64,000 bases of DNA from Herbaspirillum sp. DW155 (GTDB taxonomy: Bacteria; Pseudomonadota; Gammaproteobacteria; Burkholderiales; Burkholderiaceae_D). The position numbers and the translations under genes were made by a program. The DNA lies in NCBI RefSeq assembly GCF_037076565.1, contig NZ_AP029028.1, positions 868,001 to 932,000 of the forward strand, given 5' to 3'. The notes under the pieces are model-generated. The model ran no database searches. It was not told the DNA's origin and worked only from the letters and a program-made list of their open reading frames with translations. Below are positions 32,795 through 43,223 of the stretch, piece after piece (within the stretch, counting starts at the first letter, position 1; each line of letters opens with the position of its first letter).

Positions 32795-32937
32795 GCGCCG
32801 ATTTTATACCTCTTTATTGCATCACCGCTGCGGCATAGAATCTGGCCCGTCCACAGTGGTTTCTTGCTTGTCCCGGCCTTGCCGGCGGCAGGTTTGCCGT
32901 TCTCCCTCGCACCGCACGTGCAGAAAGTTGTCTTGCC

Positions 32938-34386
32938 ATGTCTTCCACCCCATGCCCTCATGCGCCGGTTGCGGCGCTGGTGCCTCCCCTTGTTGCTGCG
33001 GCCCCCACGTCCACCGCTGCGCCGCAGGCCGGCATGCTGCCGCTGGTGGCGCTGGCCATCGGTTTCGTCATGGCGATGCTGGATGTGACGGTGGTCAACG
33101 TCGGACTGTCCAACATTTCCGCCAGCCTCGATGCGCCGCTGGCGATGCTGGTGTGGATCGTCGATGGCTACACGCTGACCTTCGCCGCCATGCTGCTGGT
33201 GGGCGGCGCGCTGGCCGATCGCTTCGGGGCGCGCCGGCTTTATCTGACCGGGCTGTTCCTGTTCGTGCTGGCCTCGCTGCTGTGCGGGGCCGCGCCTAGC
33301 GGTCCCTTCCTGATCGCGGCACGCCTGTTGCAGGGATTGGGTGCGGCCTTCTTCATGCCCAGTTCCCTGAGTCTGCTCACCCATGTCTATGAGGATGACC
33401 GCGTGCGGGCCCGCATGCTGGGCGTGTGGTCGGCCACCGTGGGGCTGGCCGCGGCCGCCGGGCCGCTGCTGGGTGGCGTGCTGATCCACTGGCTGGGCTG
33501 GCGCAGCGTGTTCCTCATCAACGTGCCGGTCGGCCTGCTGGGTTTGCTGATGGCGCGCAAGCTCATCCCGCAGGTGGCCGGACATGCCCGCGCCCTGCAC
33601 CTGTACAGTCACCTGGCCGGGGTGGTGATGCTGGCGGGGCTTTCCTTCGTGCTGATCCAGGGACCGGTGTATGGCTGGACTTCGCCGCGCATCCTGACTG
33701 CGCTGGCGGTGACGGTGCTGGCCGCCGTGGCGCTGGTGCGCCATGAGCTGCGCGGCATTGCGCCGCTGCTGCCCAAGGCGCTGTTTGCCACGCCGCAGTT
33801 TGCGGCGGCCAATGGCATTGGCTTCCTCATCAACTTCGGGGTCTATGGCAACCTGTTCTATCTGGCGCTGTTCCTGCAGCAGGGGCGCGGGGCCGATGCC
33901 CTGCAGACCGGCCTGCAACTGCTGCCGATGATGGCGGTGGTCTTCTTCGGCAACCTGATGTCGGGCCGCATGGCCGCCCACTGGGGGCCGCGCGTGCCGC
34001 TGCTGCTGGGCTTGTCGGCGGGCACGGTCTTCACCGCCGTGGCAACCAGTTTCCGTCCCGAGACGCCCTACTGGATGCTGGCCCTGGTCTGCGCGGCTGC
34101 CAACCTGGGCATCAGCATCGCCATTCCGGCCATGACCACGGTGGTCATGCAGGTGGCGGGCAAGGCCCACGCCAACAGTGCTGCCGCCGCGCTGAATGCC
34201 AATCGCCAGATCGGTGCGCTGGTGGGGGTGGCCTTGATGGGCGCCCTCCTGCACAGCGTAAGCGGCTGGGGCCTGCGCAATGCGCTGGCCTTCGGGGTGA
34301 TGGCGCTGGGCTATGGGCTGGCGCTGTGGCTGGTGTGGCGCTTCGTGGGTGTTGTCAGGGAGCAATGGACGGTGCGCGGCAGCTGA
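32938..34386 (+). CDS. MFS drug exporter of the DHA2 (EmrB/QacA) family
   Basis: This 482-residue protein has about fourteen membrane segments. Motif D1 (MAMLDVTVVNVGLSNI) is near residue 45 and the motif A-like GGALADRFGARR near 92. The first 32 residues are a Pro/Ala-rich cytoplasmic tail. DHA2 members export hydrophobic drugs using proton antiport. The divergent LysR gene is its likely regulator. A strong terminator follows. Confidence 0.9.
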   Translation: MSSTPCPHAPVAALVPPLVAAAPTSTAAPQAGMLPLVALAIGFVMAMLDVTVVNVGLSNISASLDAPLAMLVWIVDGYTLTFAAMLLVGGALADRFGARRLYLTGLFLFVLASLLCGAAPSGPFLIAARLLQGLGAAFFMPSSLSLLTHVYEDDRVRARMLGVWSATVGLAAAAGPLLGGVLIHWLGWRSVFLINVPVGLLGLLMARKLIPQVAGHARALHLYSHLAGVVMLAGLSFVLIQGPVYGWTSPRILTALAVTVLAAVALVRHELRGIAPLLPKALFATPQFAAANGIGFLINFGVYGNLFYLALFLQQGRGADALQTGLQLLPMMAVVFFGNLMSGRMAAHWGPRVPLLLGLSAGTVFTAVATSFRPETPYWMLALVCAAANLGISIAIPAMTTVVMQVAGKAHANSAAAALNANRQIGALVGVALMGALLHSVSGWGLRNALAFGVMALGYGLALWLVWRFVGVVREQWTVRGS

Positions 34387-34405
34387 GCGGTGTTGTTCCC
34401 TGTCC

Positions 34406-34445
34406 AACGGCCTGCCCCGACTTGTGCGCGGCAGGCCGTTTTCTT
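34406..34445 (+). terminator. Terminator after the DHA2 exporter
   Basis: AACGGCCTGCC (34406-34416) pairs perfectly with GGCAGGCCGTT (34430-34440), and TTTTCTT follows. Confidence 0.85.
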
Positions 34446-34523
34446 GGGGATTTGTTAGGGATTGGCGGGGCAGGGCCGTAAAATAGCGCCTTCAACGAAA
34501 TACGCATCAGAAAGAAGCTCCGC

Positions 34524-35486
34524 ATGTCCATCCAATGGTTCCCCGGTCACATGAACTCCGCCCGCCGCAAGGCGGCCGAGAGCATGGAAAAAGTCGATAT
34601 GGTCATCGAAGTGGTCGATGCCCGCCTGCCCCAGGCCAGCTGCAATCCCATGATCGAGCAGCTGCGCAATGCACGCCAGCGGCCCTGCCTGAAGATCCTC
34701 AACAAGACCGACATGGCCGACCCGGTGGCCACGCAAGCCTGGATCGACTACTACAACAGCCAGAAGGGCGTGACCGCGGTGGCGCTGTCCTGCAAGAAGC
34801 CCTCGGACGTGGCGCGCGTGCCCAAGCTGGCCATGCAGGTGGCACCGCATCGCGGCACCGCCTTGAAGCCGCTGCGCATGATGATCATGGGCATCCCCAA
34901 CGTGGGCAAGTCGACCCTGATGAATGCGCTGCTCAAAAAACGCGTGGCCGCCGTGGGTGATGAGCCGGCCGTGACCAAGACCCAGCAGCGTCTCTACCTG
35001 GGCAACAACATGGTGCTCACCGACACCCCCGGCATGCTCTGGCCCAAGATCGAGCATCCCAGCGATGGCCTGATGCTCGCGGCCAGCCATGCCGTGGGCA
35101 GCAATGCGCTCATCGAAGAGGAAGTGGCGACCTTCCTGGCCGACCTGCTGCTGCAGCGTTATCCGCAACTGCTCAAGGCGCGCTATGGCTTCAATACCGA
35201 AGGCATGGATGGCGTGGCGGTGGTGGAGGGGGTGGCGGCCAGGCGCGGGTTCCGCCTCAAGGGCGGCGAGTACGATTTCGAGAAGGCCGCGCATACCTTC
35301 CTGCAGGATTACCGCAGCGGCGCACTGGGCCGCATCTCGCTGGAGACGCCGCAGTCGCGTGCCGAGCTGCTGGCGACCTATCGCTCCACCGACAATCCCG
35401 ATGCGCTGCCGGCCGAGGACGACGAAGATGAAGAGGAAGACTTCGACTGGCGAGACGCACCGGATCATCGCGGGCGCAAAGACTAA
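34524..35486 (+). CDS. rbgA: Ribosome biogenesis GTPase RbgA/YlqF
   Basis: This 320-residue protein has circularly permuted GTPase motifs: G4 NKTD at 60-63, G1 GIPNVGKST at 123-131 and G3 DTPG at 167-170. The family assists late assembly of the large ribosomal subunit. The C-terminus is strongly acidic (EDDEDEEEDFDW) and basic at its end. The stop codon TAA lies inside a copy of the ACTAAG motif. No operon partner is visible. Confidence 0.92.
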   Translation: MSIQWFPGHMNSARRKAAESMEKVDMVIEVVDARLPQASCNPMIEQLRNARQRPCLKILNKTDMADPVATQAWIDYYNSQKGVTAVALSCKKPSDVARVPKLAMQVAPHRGTALKPLRMMIMGIPNVGKSTLMNALLKKRVAAVGDEPAVTKTQQRLYLGNNMVLTDTPGMLWPKIEHPSDGLMLAASHAVGSNALIEEEVATFLADLLLQRYPQLLKARYGFNTEGMDGVAVVEGVAARRGFRLKGGEYDFEKAAHTFLQDYRSGALGRISLETPQSRAELLATYRSTDNPDALPAEDDEDEEEDFDWRDAPDHRGRKD

Positions 35487-35536
35487 GTTTGACGGTCCCT
35501 AAAACTTAGAAAATGGCGTTGTAAAACTAAGTTTTC
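35481..35536. repeat. AAAACTTAGTTTT-family cluster between rbgA and metQ
   Basis: GACTAAGTTTGACGG (35481), AAAACTTAGAAAA (35501-35513) and AAAACTAAGTTTTC (35523-35536) are three units in 56 bp, with GGCGTTGT between the last two. The first unit carries the rbgA stop codon. Confidence 0.65.
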
Positions 35537-35555
35537 AGGATCTTCGGCGCCATGC

Positions 35556-35586
35556 AAAAAAGGCCAGCTCGATGAGCTGGCCTTTT
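35556..35586. terminator. Bidirectional terminator between rbgA and metQ
   Basis: AAAAAAGGCCAGCTC pairs with GAGCTGGCCTTTT across a GAT loop. The A run gives metQ on the minus strand a strong terminator, and the T run serves rbgA. Confidence 0.9.
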
Positions 35587-35610
35587 CGTTGATGCGAGTG
35601 AAGTTGCGGA

Positions 35611-36408
35611 TTACCAGGAGGTGATCACGGAACCCTTGTACTTTTCCAGCACGAACTTCTTCACTTCCGGGCTGTGGTAAGCCTTGACCAGCTTGGCGAC
35701 CCAGGGCTTGTCCTTGTCGGCGATGCGCACGGCGATCACGTTGGCGTAAGGACCGGTGGAGGCTTCCACGGCAATCGCATCCTTGGTCGGCGAGAGGCCG
35801 GCCGATTCAGCGTAGTTGCCGTTGATGACAGCCGCATCGAAATCATCCAGAGAACGCGGCAATTGTGCGGCGTCCAGTTCGACGATCTTGATCTTCTTGG
35901 GGTTTTCGACGATATCCAGCGGGGTTGCCTTCAGGCCGGCATCGGCCTTGAGCTTGATCACGCCCTTGGCTTGCAGCACCAGCAGGGCGCGGCCACCGTT
36001 GGTCGGATCGTTGGGCACGCCCACGCGCGCACCTTGTTTCAGGTCGTTGAGCGACTTGATCTTCTTGGAGTACACACCCATCGGGAAGGTGATGGTGCTG
36101 CCCACGCTCACGAACTTGTAGCCGCGGTCCTTGATCTGCGCATCCAGATAGGGCTGGTGCTGGTAGGAGTTGGCATCCAGGTCACCGGCGGCCAGGGCGG
36201 CATTGGGCTGGATGTAGTCGGTGAATTCGATGACCTTCATCTGCACGCCGTCTTTTTCGAGCAGCTTCTTGACCTGTTCCATGATCTCGGCATGGGGACC
36301 GGCGGTCACGCCCATCTTGATCTGATCTTCGGCCATGGCAGGGGCGGAGATCAGGCCGGCGGCCAGGCCCAGGCCTGCGATGAATTGAATCAACTGACGA
36401 CGCTTCAT
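35611..36408 (-). CDS. metQ: Methionine ABC transporter binding protein MetQ
   Basis: This 265-residue NlpA-family protein binds methionine in the periplasm. The signal peptide ends in APAMA before EDQIKMG, and there is no lipobox cysteine, unlike E. coli MetQ, so it is probably a soluble periplasmic protein. Blocks FTDYIQPNAALAAGDLDAN and VPNDPTNGGRAL are characteristic. The ATG at 36408 (MKRRQL) is preferred. It is the last gene of a metN-metI-metQ operon. Confidence 0.93.
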   Translation of the reverse strand: MKRRQLIQFIAGLGLAAGLISAPAMAEDQIKMGVTAGPHAEIMEQVKKLLEKDGVQMKVIEFTDYIQPNAALAAGDLDANSYQHQPYLDAQIKDRGYKFVSVGSTITFPMGVYSKKIKSLNDLKQGARVGVPNDPTNGGRALLVLQAKGVIKLKADAGLKATPLDIVENPKKIKIVELDAAQLPRSLDDFDAAVINGNYAESAGLSPTKDAIAVEASTGPYANVIAVRIADKDKPWVAKLVKAYHSPEVKKFVLEKYKGSVITSW

Positions 36409-36470
36409 GACTTTCCTTTCGAGCATTGAGGTGGGCAGCGGGTAGCTGCCGTTTTTTGTAGTGAATGCGC

Positions 36471-37124
36471 TCAGCGGTGGCTGAGCTTGCGGACCAGCAG
36501 GTCTCCCAGGGATTGCACCAGCTGGACGAACACGATCAGGATCAGCACCACGGCCAGCATCACTTCCGGCAGGAAGCGCTGATAGCCATAACGGATGCCC
36601 AGGTCACCCAGGCCGCCGCCGCCGATGGCACCGGCCATGGCCGAATAGCCGACCAGGCTGACGAAGGTGATCGTGAGACCGGCGACGATACCAGCAAATG
36701 CCTCGGGCACCAAGACCTTGTAAATGATTTGCCAGGTGGTGGCGCCCATGGCTTGCGCCGCTTCCACCAGGCCGTGGTCGACTTCGCGCAGGGCGGTCTC
36801 GACCAGACGCGCGATGAAGGGCGCGGCGGCAATCGTCAGCGGCACGATGGCCGCGGCCGTACCGATGGAGGTGCCGACGAAGAAGCGCGTCATCGGAATC
36901 ACCGCCACCAGCAGGATGATGAAGGGCGTGGAGCGCACGGCGTTGACCAGCAGGCCGGCCACGCGATTGAACACCACATTGGGCAGCACGCCCTTGGATT
37001 CGGTGATGTGCAGGGCGATACCGAGCGGAATGCCCAGAAGCGATCCGACCACGCCCGAAATCACCACCATCATCAGCGTCTCACCGAAGGAGCTGACGAA
37101 CAGATCGATCAGTTCAGATGACAT
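36471..37124 (-). CDS. metI: Methionine ABC transporter permease MetI
   Basis: This 217-residue inner-membrane permease has five predicted membrane segments. The EAA-type coupling loop reads [15 protein letters not shown]. Length and motifs match MetI. It overlaps the end of metN by 11 bp and lies 62 bp before metQ. Confidence 0.94.
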   Translation of the reverse strand: MSSELIDLFVSSFGETLMMVVISGVVGSLLGIPLGIALHITESKGVLPNVVFNRVAGLLVNAVRSTPFIILLVAVIPMTRFFVGTSIGTAAAIVPLTIAAAPFIARLVETALREVDHGLVEAAQAMGATTWQIIYKVLVPEAFAGIVAGLTITFVSLVGYSAMAGAIGGGGLGDLGIRYGYQRFLPEVMLAVVLILIVFVQLVQSLGDLLVRKLSHR

Positions 37125-38151
37125 GGTTAAGCTCCTCGACGACCACGCCCTGCTCGCGCAGGTATTGCATGGCCTGGTTGATGTTGTCCTGGGTGCCGTT
37201 GGCGAGGATCGCCAGCGAACCGAATGCCTGGCCCTGGATTTCGTCGATCTGGCCGTGCAGGATGTTGAAGTTCAGGTTGAAGCGGCGCACCGCTTCCGAC
37301 AGGTGCGGCTGGTCCACATCGTTGCCGGTGAAGGCGAAGCGGAACAGGTGGTCCGTGCCCTGGCCGGCATCGGCGCGCGCCAGGCGTTCGCGCAGGCGTG
37401 CCAGCACGCCCTTGGGCAGCTCGTGGGCAATGACGTCGCCGATCAGCGCGCGGGTGACTTCATGGCGCGGCTGGCGGAATACCTCCAGCACTTCACCCTG
37501 TTCGATCACCTGGCCGGCTTCCATCACGGCCACGCGGTCGCAGATCTGCTTGATGACTTCCATCTGGTGCGTGATCAGGACGATGGTCAGGCCCAGTTCC
37601 TTGTTGATCTTGCGCAGCAGGTCGAGGATGGAGCGGGTGGTTTCGGGGTCCAGCGCCGAGGTGGCTTCGTCCGACAGCAAAACCTTGGGATCGTTGGCCA
37701 GCGCCCGGGCGATGCCCACGCGCTGCTTCTGGCCGCCGGAGATCTGCGCCGGATAGCGATCGCGCAGGGCAGTCAGACCGACCAGTTCCAGCAGCGGCTC
37801 GACCTTGGCGGCGATCTCCGACTTGCTCTTGCCGGCCAGTTCCAGCGGCAGGGCGATGTTGTCGTAGACGCTGCGCGAGGACAGCAGGTTGAAGTGCTGG
37901 AAGATCATGCCGATGCTGCGGCGCGCTTCGCGCAGTTGCGAGGACGACAGCGCGGTCAGGTCCTGGCCATCGAGGACGATGCGGCCGGAAGTGGGACGGT
38001 TCAGCAGGTTCAGGGTGCGCACCAGGGTGCTCTTGCCGGCGCCGCTGCGGCCGATGATGCCAAAGATCTCGCCCTTGCGGATCGACAAATCGACATTGCG
38101 CACCGCTTCGACATTGCCGAATCGCTGGGTGACAGCTTGTATTTCGATCAT
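37114..38151 (-). CDS. metN: Methionine ABC transporter ATPase MetN
   Basis: This 345-residue ATPase has Walker [10 protein letters not shown] (near residue 34), signature [15 protein letters not shown] and Walker [12 protein letters not shown]-terminal NIL (ACT-like) domain of about 75 residues allows feedback by methionine in known MetN proteins. It is the first gene of the operon. A nested palindrome lies 137 bp upstream. Confidence 0.95.
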   Translation of the reverse strand: MIEIQAVTQRFGNVEAVRNVDLSIRKGEIFGIIGRSGAGKSTLVRTLNLLNRPTSGRIVLDGQDLTALSSSQLREARRSIGMIFQHFNLLSSRSVYDNIALPLELAGKSKSEIAAKVEPLLELVGLTALRDRYPAQISGGQKQRVGIARALANDPKVLLSDEATSALDPETTRSILDLLRKINKELGLTIVLITHQMEVIKQICDRVAVMEAGQVIEQGEVLEVFRQPRHEVTRALIGDVIAHELPKGVLARLRERLARADAGQGTDHLFRFAFTGNDVDQPHLSEAVRRFNLNFNILHGQIDEIQGQAFGSLAILANGTQDNINQAMQYLREQGVVVEELNHVI

Positions 38152-38287
38152 GGTGGAAAAGAAGAATGGCAGCGGGCCCCGGGTTCCTGCGCCAGCGCGG
38201 CATCGTGGGACGCTGCAGGCGGCTCAGGACCTCAGGTCTCCACTGCCATCAATATTTTTATAAGAAGCCGCTATTTTAAGGCTGCAA

Positions 38288-38328
38288 GGTTATATAGGGA
38301 AAATAAATTTTCGCCTATGCATATAACC
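38288..38328. promoter_or_regulatory. Nested palindrome upstream of metN
   Basis: GGTTATATAGG (38288-38298) faces CCTATGCATATAACC (38314-38328), and between them lies a second palindrome GAAAAT-AA-ATTTTC. The site is AT-rich and sits in the 410-bp gap between metN and the yefM-like gene. No known methionine riboswitch structure is evident. I see nothing else in this gap. Confidence 0.4.
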
Positions 38329-38561
38329 ACTGCGTCTTAGCATGCGGCGGGAACCCGCATGCAGATGGCGTTTGCGGGCCGCTGTGCGGATCTGGCAAGG
38401 CGCGCTTGTCTCGATCTTGAACGAGAAAGTATTCGAATAAGTTCTGCCGTTCACTTCATTTTTGAGCGGAATGCTGCCGCAGGCGGTGCCGGGGCTTATC
38501 TTGCTGGATTTTTTTGCCCGGCGTGCTGCAGCGCGCCGGGCCAAGCGCCGGAATCCTTCCC

Positions 38562-38804
38562 ATGTATGCCTTTCCTGTCACTGACCTGGCCGTGCGTCTG
38601 GACGCGCTGCTGGAGCTGGCCGATATTGATGAAGTCATCCTCACCCGAGCGGGTGCCGACAACCTGGTGCTGGTGCGCGAACCCGTCTGGCGCGGCGTGC
38701 AGGAAGCGCTGCACCTGCTGGGCAACGATCTTAACGCGGAGCGCCTGCTGTGCAGCCTCTTGCAACTGCGCGCCGATCTGCTGCCCGTGAAGAATTCTCC
38801 GTGA
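38562..38804 (+). CDS. YefM/Phd-like antitoxin
   Basis: This 80-residue protein has the Phd/YefM pattern: an N-terminal strand-helix (PVTDLAVRLDALLELADIDE), then VILTRAGADNLVLVREP, and a C-terminal tail (LGNDLNAERLLCSLLQLRAD) matching the toxin-binding segment of YefM proteins. The sequence is diverged. It overlaps the toxin start through GTGA, as usual for such pairs, so the two are translationally coupled. Confidence 0.75.
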   Translation: MYAFPVTDLAVRLDALLELADIDEVILTRAGADNLVLVREPVWRGVQEALHLLGNDLNAERLLCSLLQLRADLLPVKNSP

Positions 38805-39058
38805 CTCCCCTCTGGATGACCCCGCTGGCCCGCGAAGATCTGGCCTGGTGGCGCCGCCATGACCGTCGCGTCGCGCGCCAATTGCTTCATTTGTTGCGGC
38901 GTCTGCGTGACGGCGCCTGCATTCCTGCGGCACGCCAGGTGGCCTTGCCCCTGCGTCTGCCCGGACTGTTCGCCTTGCGCCTGCATGCCGAACATCGGCT
39001 GGTCATCGAGCGCGTGGCGGGCCGCGTGGTGATTCATCAATGCCGCTTTCATTACTGA
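38801..39058 (+). CDS. YoeB/RelE-type mRNA interferase toxin
   Basis: This 85-residue protein aligns with YoeB from the first residues (VTPLWMTPLAREDLAWW against the YoeB N-terminus) to the last. The catalytic-region motifs EHRLVIE and C-terminal CRFHY are present, including the final His-Tyr pair. YoeB cleaves mRNA in the ribosome A site. The start is GTG at 38801 within the antitoxin stop. It is Arg/Leu-rich. An ATG five codons later would remove a conserved tryptophan region. Confidence 0.75.
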   Translation: MTPLWMTPLAREDLAWWRRHDRRVARQLLHLLRRLRDGACIPAARQVALPLRLPGLFALRLHAEHRLVIERVAGRVVIHQCRFHY

Positions 39059-39120
39059 AGTCAACAAAATTGGTCTGCGCACTATGCGCGACAGTAGTTG
39101 TGATAAAGCTACAGAAAAGT

Positions 39121-39132
39121 CTTATTAATAAG
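39121..39132. promoter_or_regulatory. CTTATTAATAAG palindrome upstream of the porin
   Basis: This perfect 12-bp palindrome lies 154 bp upstream of the porin start in an AT-rich stretch. It may be an operator or an AT-rich promoter element. Confidence 0.3.
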
Positions 39133-39285
39133 TGAAAGTCAAAAAATGAGTCATTTGAAAAAATAAAGTCGGTTTAGATTTGCGCTGACTTCTTGATGTT
39201 TCTTCCGGAAGCCTGGGTGGCACCCCCGCCGTGCGGCAGCGCCCACCCGCCAATCAACAGCAATCAAACCACTACGGAGTACTCT

Positions 39286-40539
39286 ATGAAAAAGACCATC
39301 CTGGCCCTGGCCGTGCTGGGCGCTTTCGCCGGCACGGCGCACGCGCAAAGCGGCGTGACCATCTACGGTGCAGTCGATGCCAGCCTGTCCTACGTCAACA
39401 CGATCTCCACCGGCGGCAAAAATACGGGCAGCCAGATGGCCCTCGATTCCGGCCTGATGAAGGGTTCGCGCCTGGGCATCAAGGGCAGTGAAGATCTGGG
39501 CGGCGGTCTGAAGGCCGTGTTCACCATCGAGAACGGTTTCAATGTCGATACCGGCGAAGCCGGCCAGAAGGGCACGCTGTGGGGCCGCCAGGCAACCGTT
39601 GGCCTGTCCGGCAACTTCGGTACCATCCTGGCGGGCCGCCAGAAAGACGTGCTGGACGACGTGGGCAGCATCACCTCCCCGGGTGACTTCGGTGGCGTGG
39701 TCAGCCGCGTTCACTCGCTGAACCTGGATCGCACCAACGGCGAGCGCGTCAACAACTCCATCCGCTACAACACCCCTAACTTCAACGGCTTCACCGGTAG
39801 CGTCATCTATGGCTTCGGCGAGCAGGCCGGCAACACCGGCGCTGGCCAGTCCTTCGGTCTGGGCGGCACCTACGCCAACGGTCCGCTGAACATCGGCCTG
39901 GGCTACTTCCAGAGCAAGATGGGCGGCAAGTCCGCCAGCGACGTCAACGGCGCGGCAGCTTGCAATGGCGCAGTGATGGCCATGGGCAAGGACAAGATCG
40001 GCGACAAGGCGGGCGACACTTGCCTGAAGACCTGGACGCTGGCGGCCGCGTACCAGTTCGGACCGGCCCGAGTCTATGGCTCCTACTCGCGCGTGAAGCT
40101 GCCGTTGGCCAAGGTGCCGTCGGAAATCGCCGACAATCCGAAGCACGACTACAGTTTCGCTTCGCTGGCACATCCCAAGGACCGTCATGACACGCCTCTC
40201 TACAACATGGAAGGCGACGGCGACTTCGTCATTGGCGGCTACAACAACGAGTCCAGCAGCACGCTGGACTTCGGCGTGCATTACCAGCTCTCGCCGGCCC
40301 TGTCGCTGATCAGCAGCCTGCAGTACACCCGCGCCAAGTTCGCACGCAGCGCCGACGGCCGTCTGCTGCAGGTCAACCTGGGCGCCAAGTACCAGCTGTC
40401 CAAGCGCACTTCCACCTACGCCGTCGTGCGCAACCTGCGTTCGTCCGACATGTACAGCGTTGGCCTGGCCAGCGACCGTGTGCCGGGTAGCGACCGCAGC
40501 CAGACCGGCATCAATGCTGGCGTGATCCACAGCTTCTGA
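39286..40539 (+). CDS. Gram-negative general porin
   Basis: This 417-residue outer-membrane protein has a 21-residue signal peptide (MKKTILALAVLGAFAGTAHA, then QSGVTIYG). The mature start SGVTIYGAVDASLSY and the terminal GVIHSF, with phenylalanine last, are standard for 16-strand betaproteobacterial porins. A cysteine pair lies in the middle loop (AACNGAV and DTCLKTW). Ribosome binding site ACGGAGT precedes the ATG at 39286. Confidence 0.94.
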   Translation: MKKTILALAVLGAFAGTAHAQSGVTIYGAVDASLSYVNTISTGGKNTGSQMALDSGLMKGSRLGIKGSEDLGGGLKAVFTIENGFNVDTGEAGQKGTLWGRQATVGLSGNFGTILAGRQKDVLDDVGSITSPGDFGGVVSRVHSLNLDRTNGERVNNSIRYNTPNFNGFTGSVIYGFGEQAGNTGAGQSFGLGGTYANGPLNIGLGYFQSKMGGKSASDVNGAAACNGAVMAMGKDKIGDKAGDTCLKTWTLAAAYQFGPARVYGSYSRVKLPLAKVPSEIADNPKHDYSFASLAHPKDRHDTPLYNMEGDGDFVIGGYNNESSSTLDFGVHYQLSPALSLISSLQYTRAKFARSADGRLLQVNLGAKYQLSKRTSTYAVVRNLRSSDMYSVGLASDRVPGSDRSQTGINAGVIHSF

Positions 40540-40582
40540 TCACTGGCACTGCATCCGGGCTCGTGGGAGCCCGATGTTTTGG

Positions 40583-40612
40583 CCCGCATCCGCAAGGATG
40601 CGGGTCTTTTTT
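40583..40612 (+). terminator. Terminator after the porin
   Basis: CCCGCATCC and GGATGCGGG form a 9-bp stem with a GCAA tetraloop, followed by TCTTTTTT. Confidence 0.9.
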
Positions 40613-40735
40613 CATGGCTTGGCTGTGCAGCGATGATGGAGAGCGTGCTGCGGTCTGCACCTTGCAGGGCGCGACGAGGGCGAAAGGCCAATGCCTTTAG
40701 CGTGGCGCAGCGAGCCTGATCAGATCGCTGCCCAA

Positions 40736-40766
40736 CAAAAAACCCGCATCATCGCTGATGCGGGTT
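40736..40766 (-). terminator. Terminator after groEL
   Basis: AACCCGCATC (40741-40750) and GATGCGGGTT (40757-40766) pair; on the minus strand the stem runs into a T6 tract. The core CCCGCATC/GATGCGGG is shared with the porin terminator 150 bp away. Confidence 0.88.
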
Positions 40767-40816
40767 CTTCTTGCAGCACAGGCCATGCGATGCATGGCCC
40801 TGGGCCGGAAGGCAAA

Positions 40817-42559
<1,743 letters not shown>

Positions 42560-42608
42560 TCAGGTTTTCTTTCTATATAGAGAAGGAAAAGGAAGGCCCG
42601 ATGCCGAA

Positions 42609-42899
42609 TTACTTCTCGACGACGGCGAACAGGTCTTCTTCGCGCATGACCAGCAGTTCCTGGCCATCGATCTTCACGGCCTGGCCGGAGTACTTGCCGA
42701 ACAGAACGCGGTCGCCGACCTTCACGGCCAGTTGGCGGACCTTGCCATCTTCCAGGATCTTGCCGTTGCCGACGGCCAGGACTTCGCCTTGGTCCGGCTT
42801 TTCGGTCGCTGCGTCAGGCAGAACGATACCGGAAGCAGTCTTGGTTTCCTGGTCGAGGCGCTTGACGATAACGCGATCGTGCAAAGGGCGAAGATTCAT
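42609..42899 (-). CDS. groES: Co-chaperonin GroES
   Basis: This 96-residue lid protein of the GroEL system starts [14 protein letters not shown] and shows the mobile loop region [12 protein letters not shown]. It is the promoter-proximal gene of groESL. Ribosome binding sequence AAGGAG lies just upstream of the ATG. Confidence 0.98.
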   Translation of the reverse strand: MNLRPLHDRVIVKRLDQETKTASGIVLPDAATEKPDQGEVLAVGNGKILEDGKVRQLAVKVGDRVLFGKYSGQAVKIDGQELLVMREEDLFAVVEK

Positions 42900-43014
42900 G
42901 AGAACTCCTTAATTTTCAATAAGTTAGCATTGATTGCGGCGAAGCCTGCAACGGTTGTCTTCCAAATGCAGCAAACCTCACCGCAAGAAAAAGGGGATTG
43001 CGCCCGGCGGGCTG

Positions 43015-43041
43015 TTAGCACTCTGCCGTGACGAGTGCTAA
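43015..43041. promoter_or_regulatory. CIRCE operator of groESL
   Basis: TTAGCACTC-N9-GAGTGCTAA is an exact match to the CIRCE inverted repeat bound by the repressor HrcA. It lies about 120 bp upstream of groES and abuts the -10 box of the promoter. Confidence 0.95.
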
Positions 43042-43070
43042 GTATAGGGATGGGTTGGGGAATTTTCAAG
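43041..43070 (-). promoter_or_regulatory. groESL promoter (sigma-70 with sigma-32-like features)
   Basis: On the minus strand TTGAAA (43064-43069) and TATACT (43041-43046) are 17 bp apart, a near-consensus sigma-70 promoter. CTTGAAA followed by a CCCTATA element also resembles a sigma-32 heat-shock promoter. The rest of the 324-bp gap to the EthD gene shows nothing notable. Confidence 0.7.
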
Positions 43071-43223
43071 GCGTCAATTGCTGTGCACGATTGTCCAACG
43101 CTTGAATTTTTTGCGATGACCTTGCTCATTTTGATTTGCTTTGGGATTAGCTAATGAGCAGGTTTTCAGGGGGGGCAATACAACCGGGCGCCCCTCAGGG
43201 CGCCCCGATGTGACGGCACTACA

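Noticed and set aside
32740-34407. Extension of the LysR frame across the exporter gene
   Set aside because: The open frame continues on the opposite strand of the DHA2 exporter, with Gln/His-rich sequence unlike any LysR protein.
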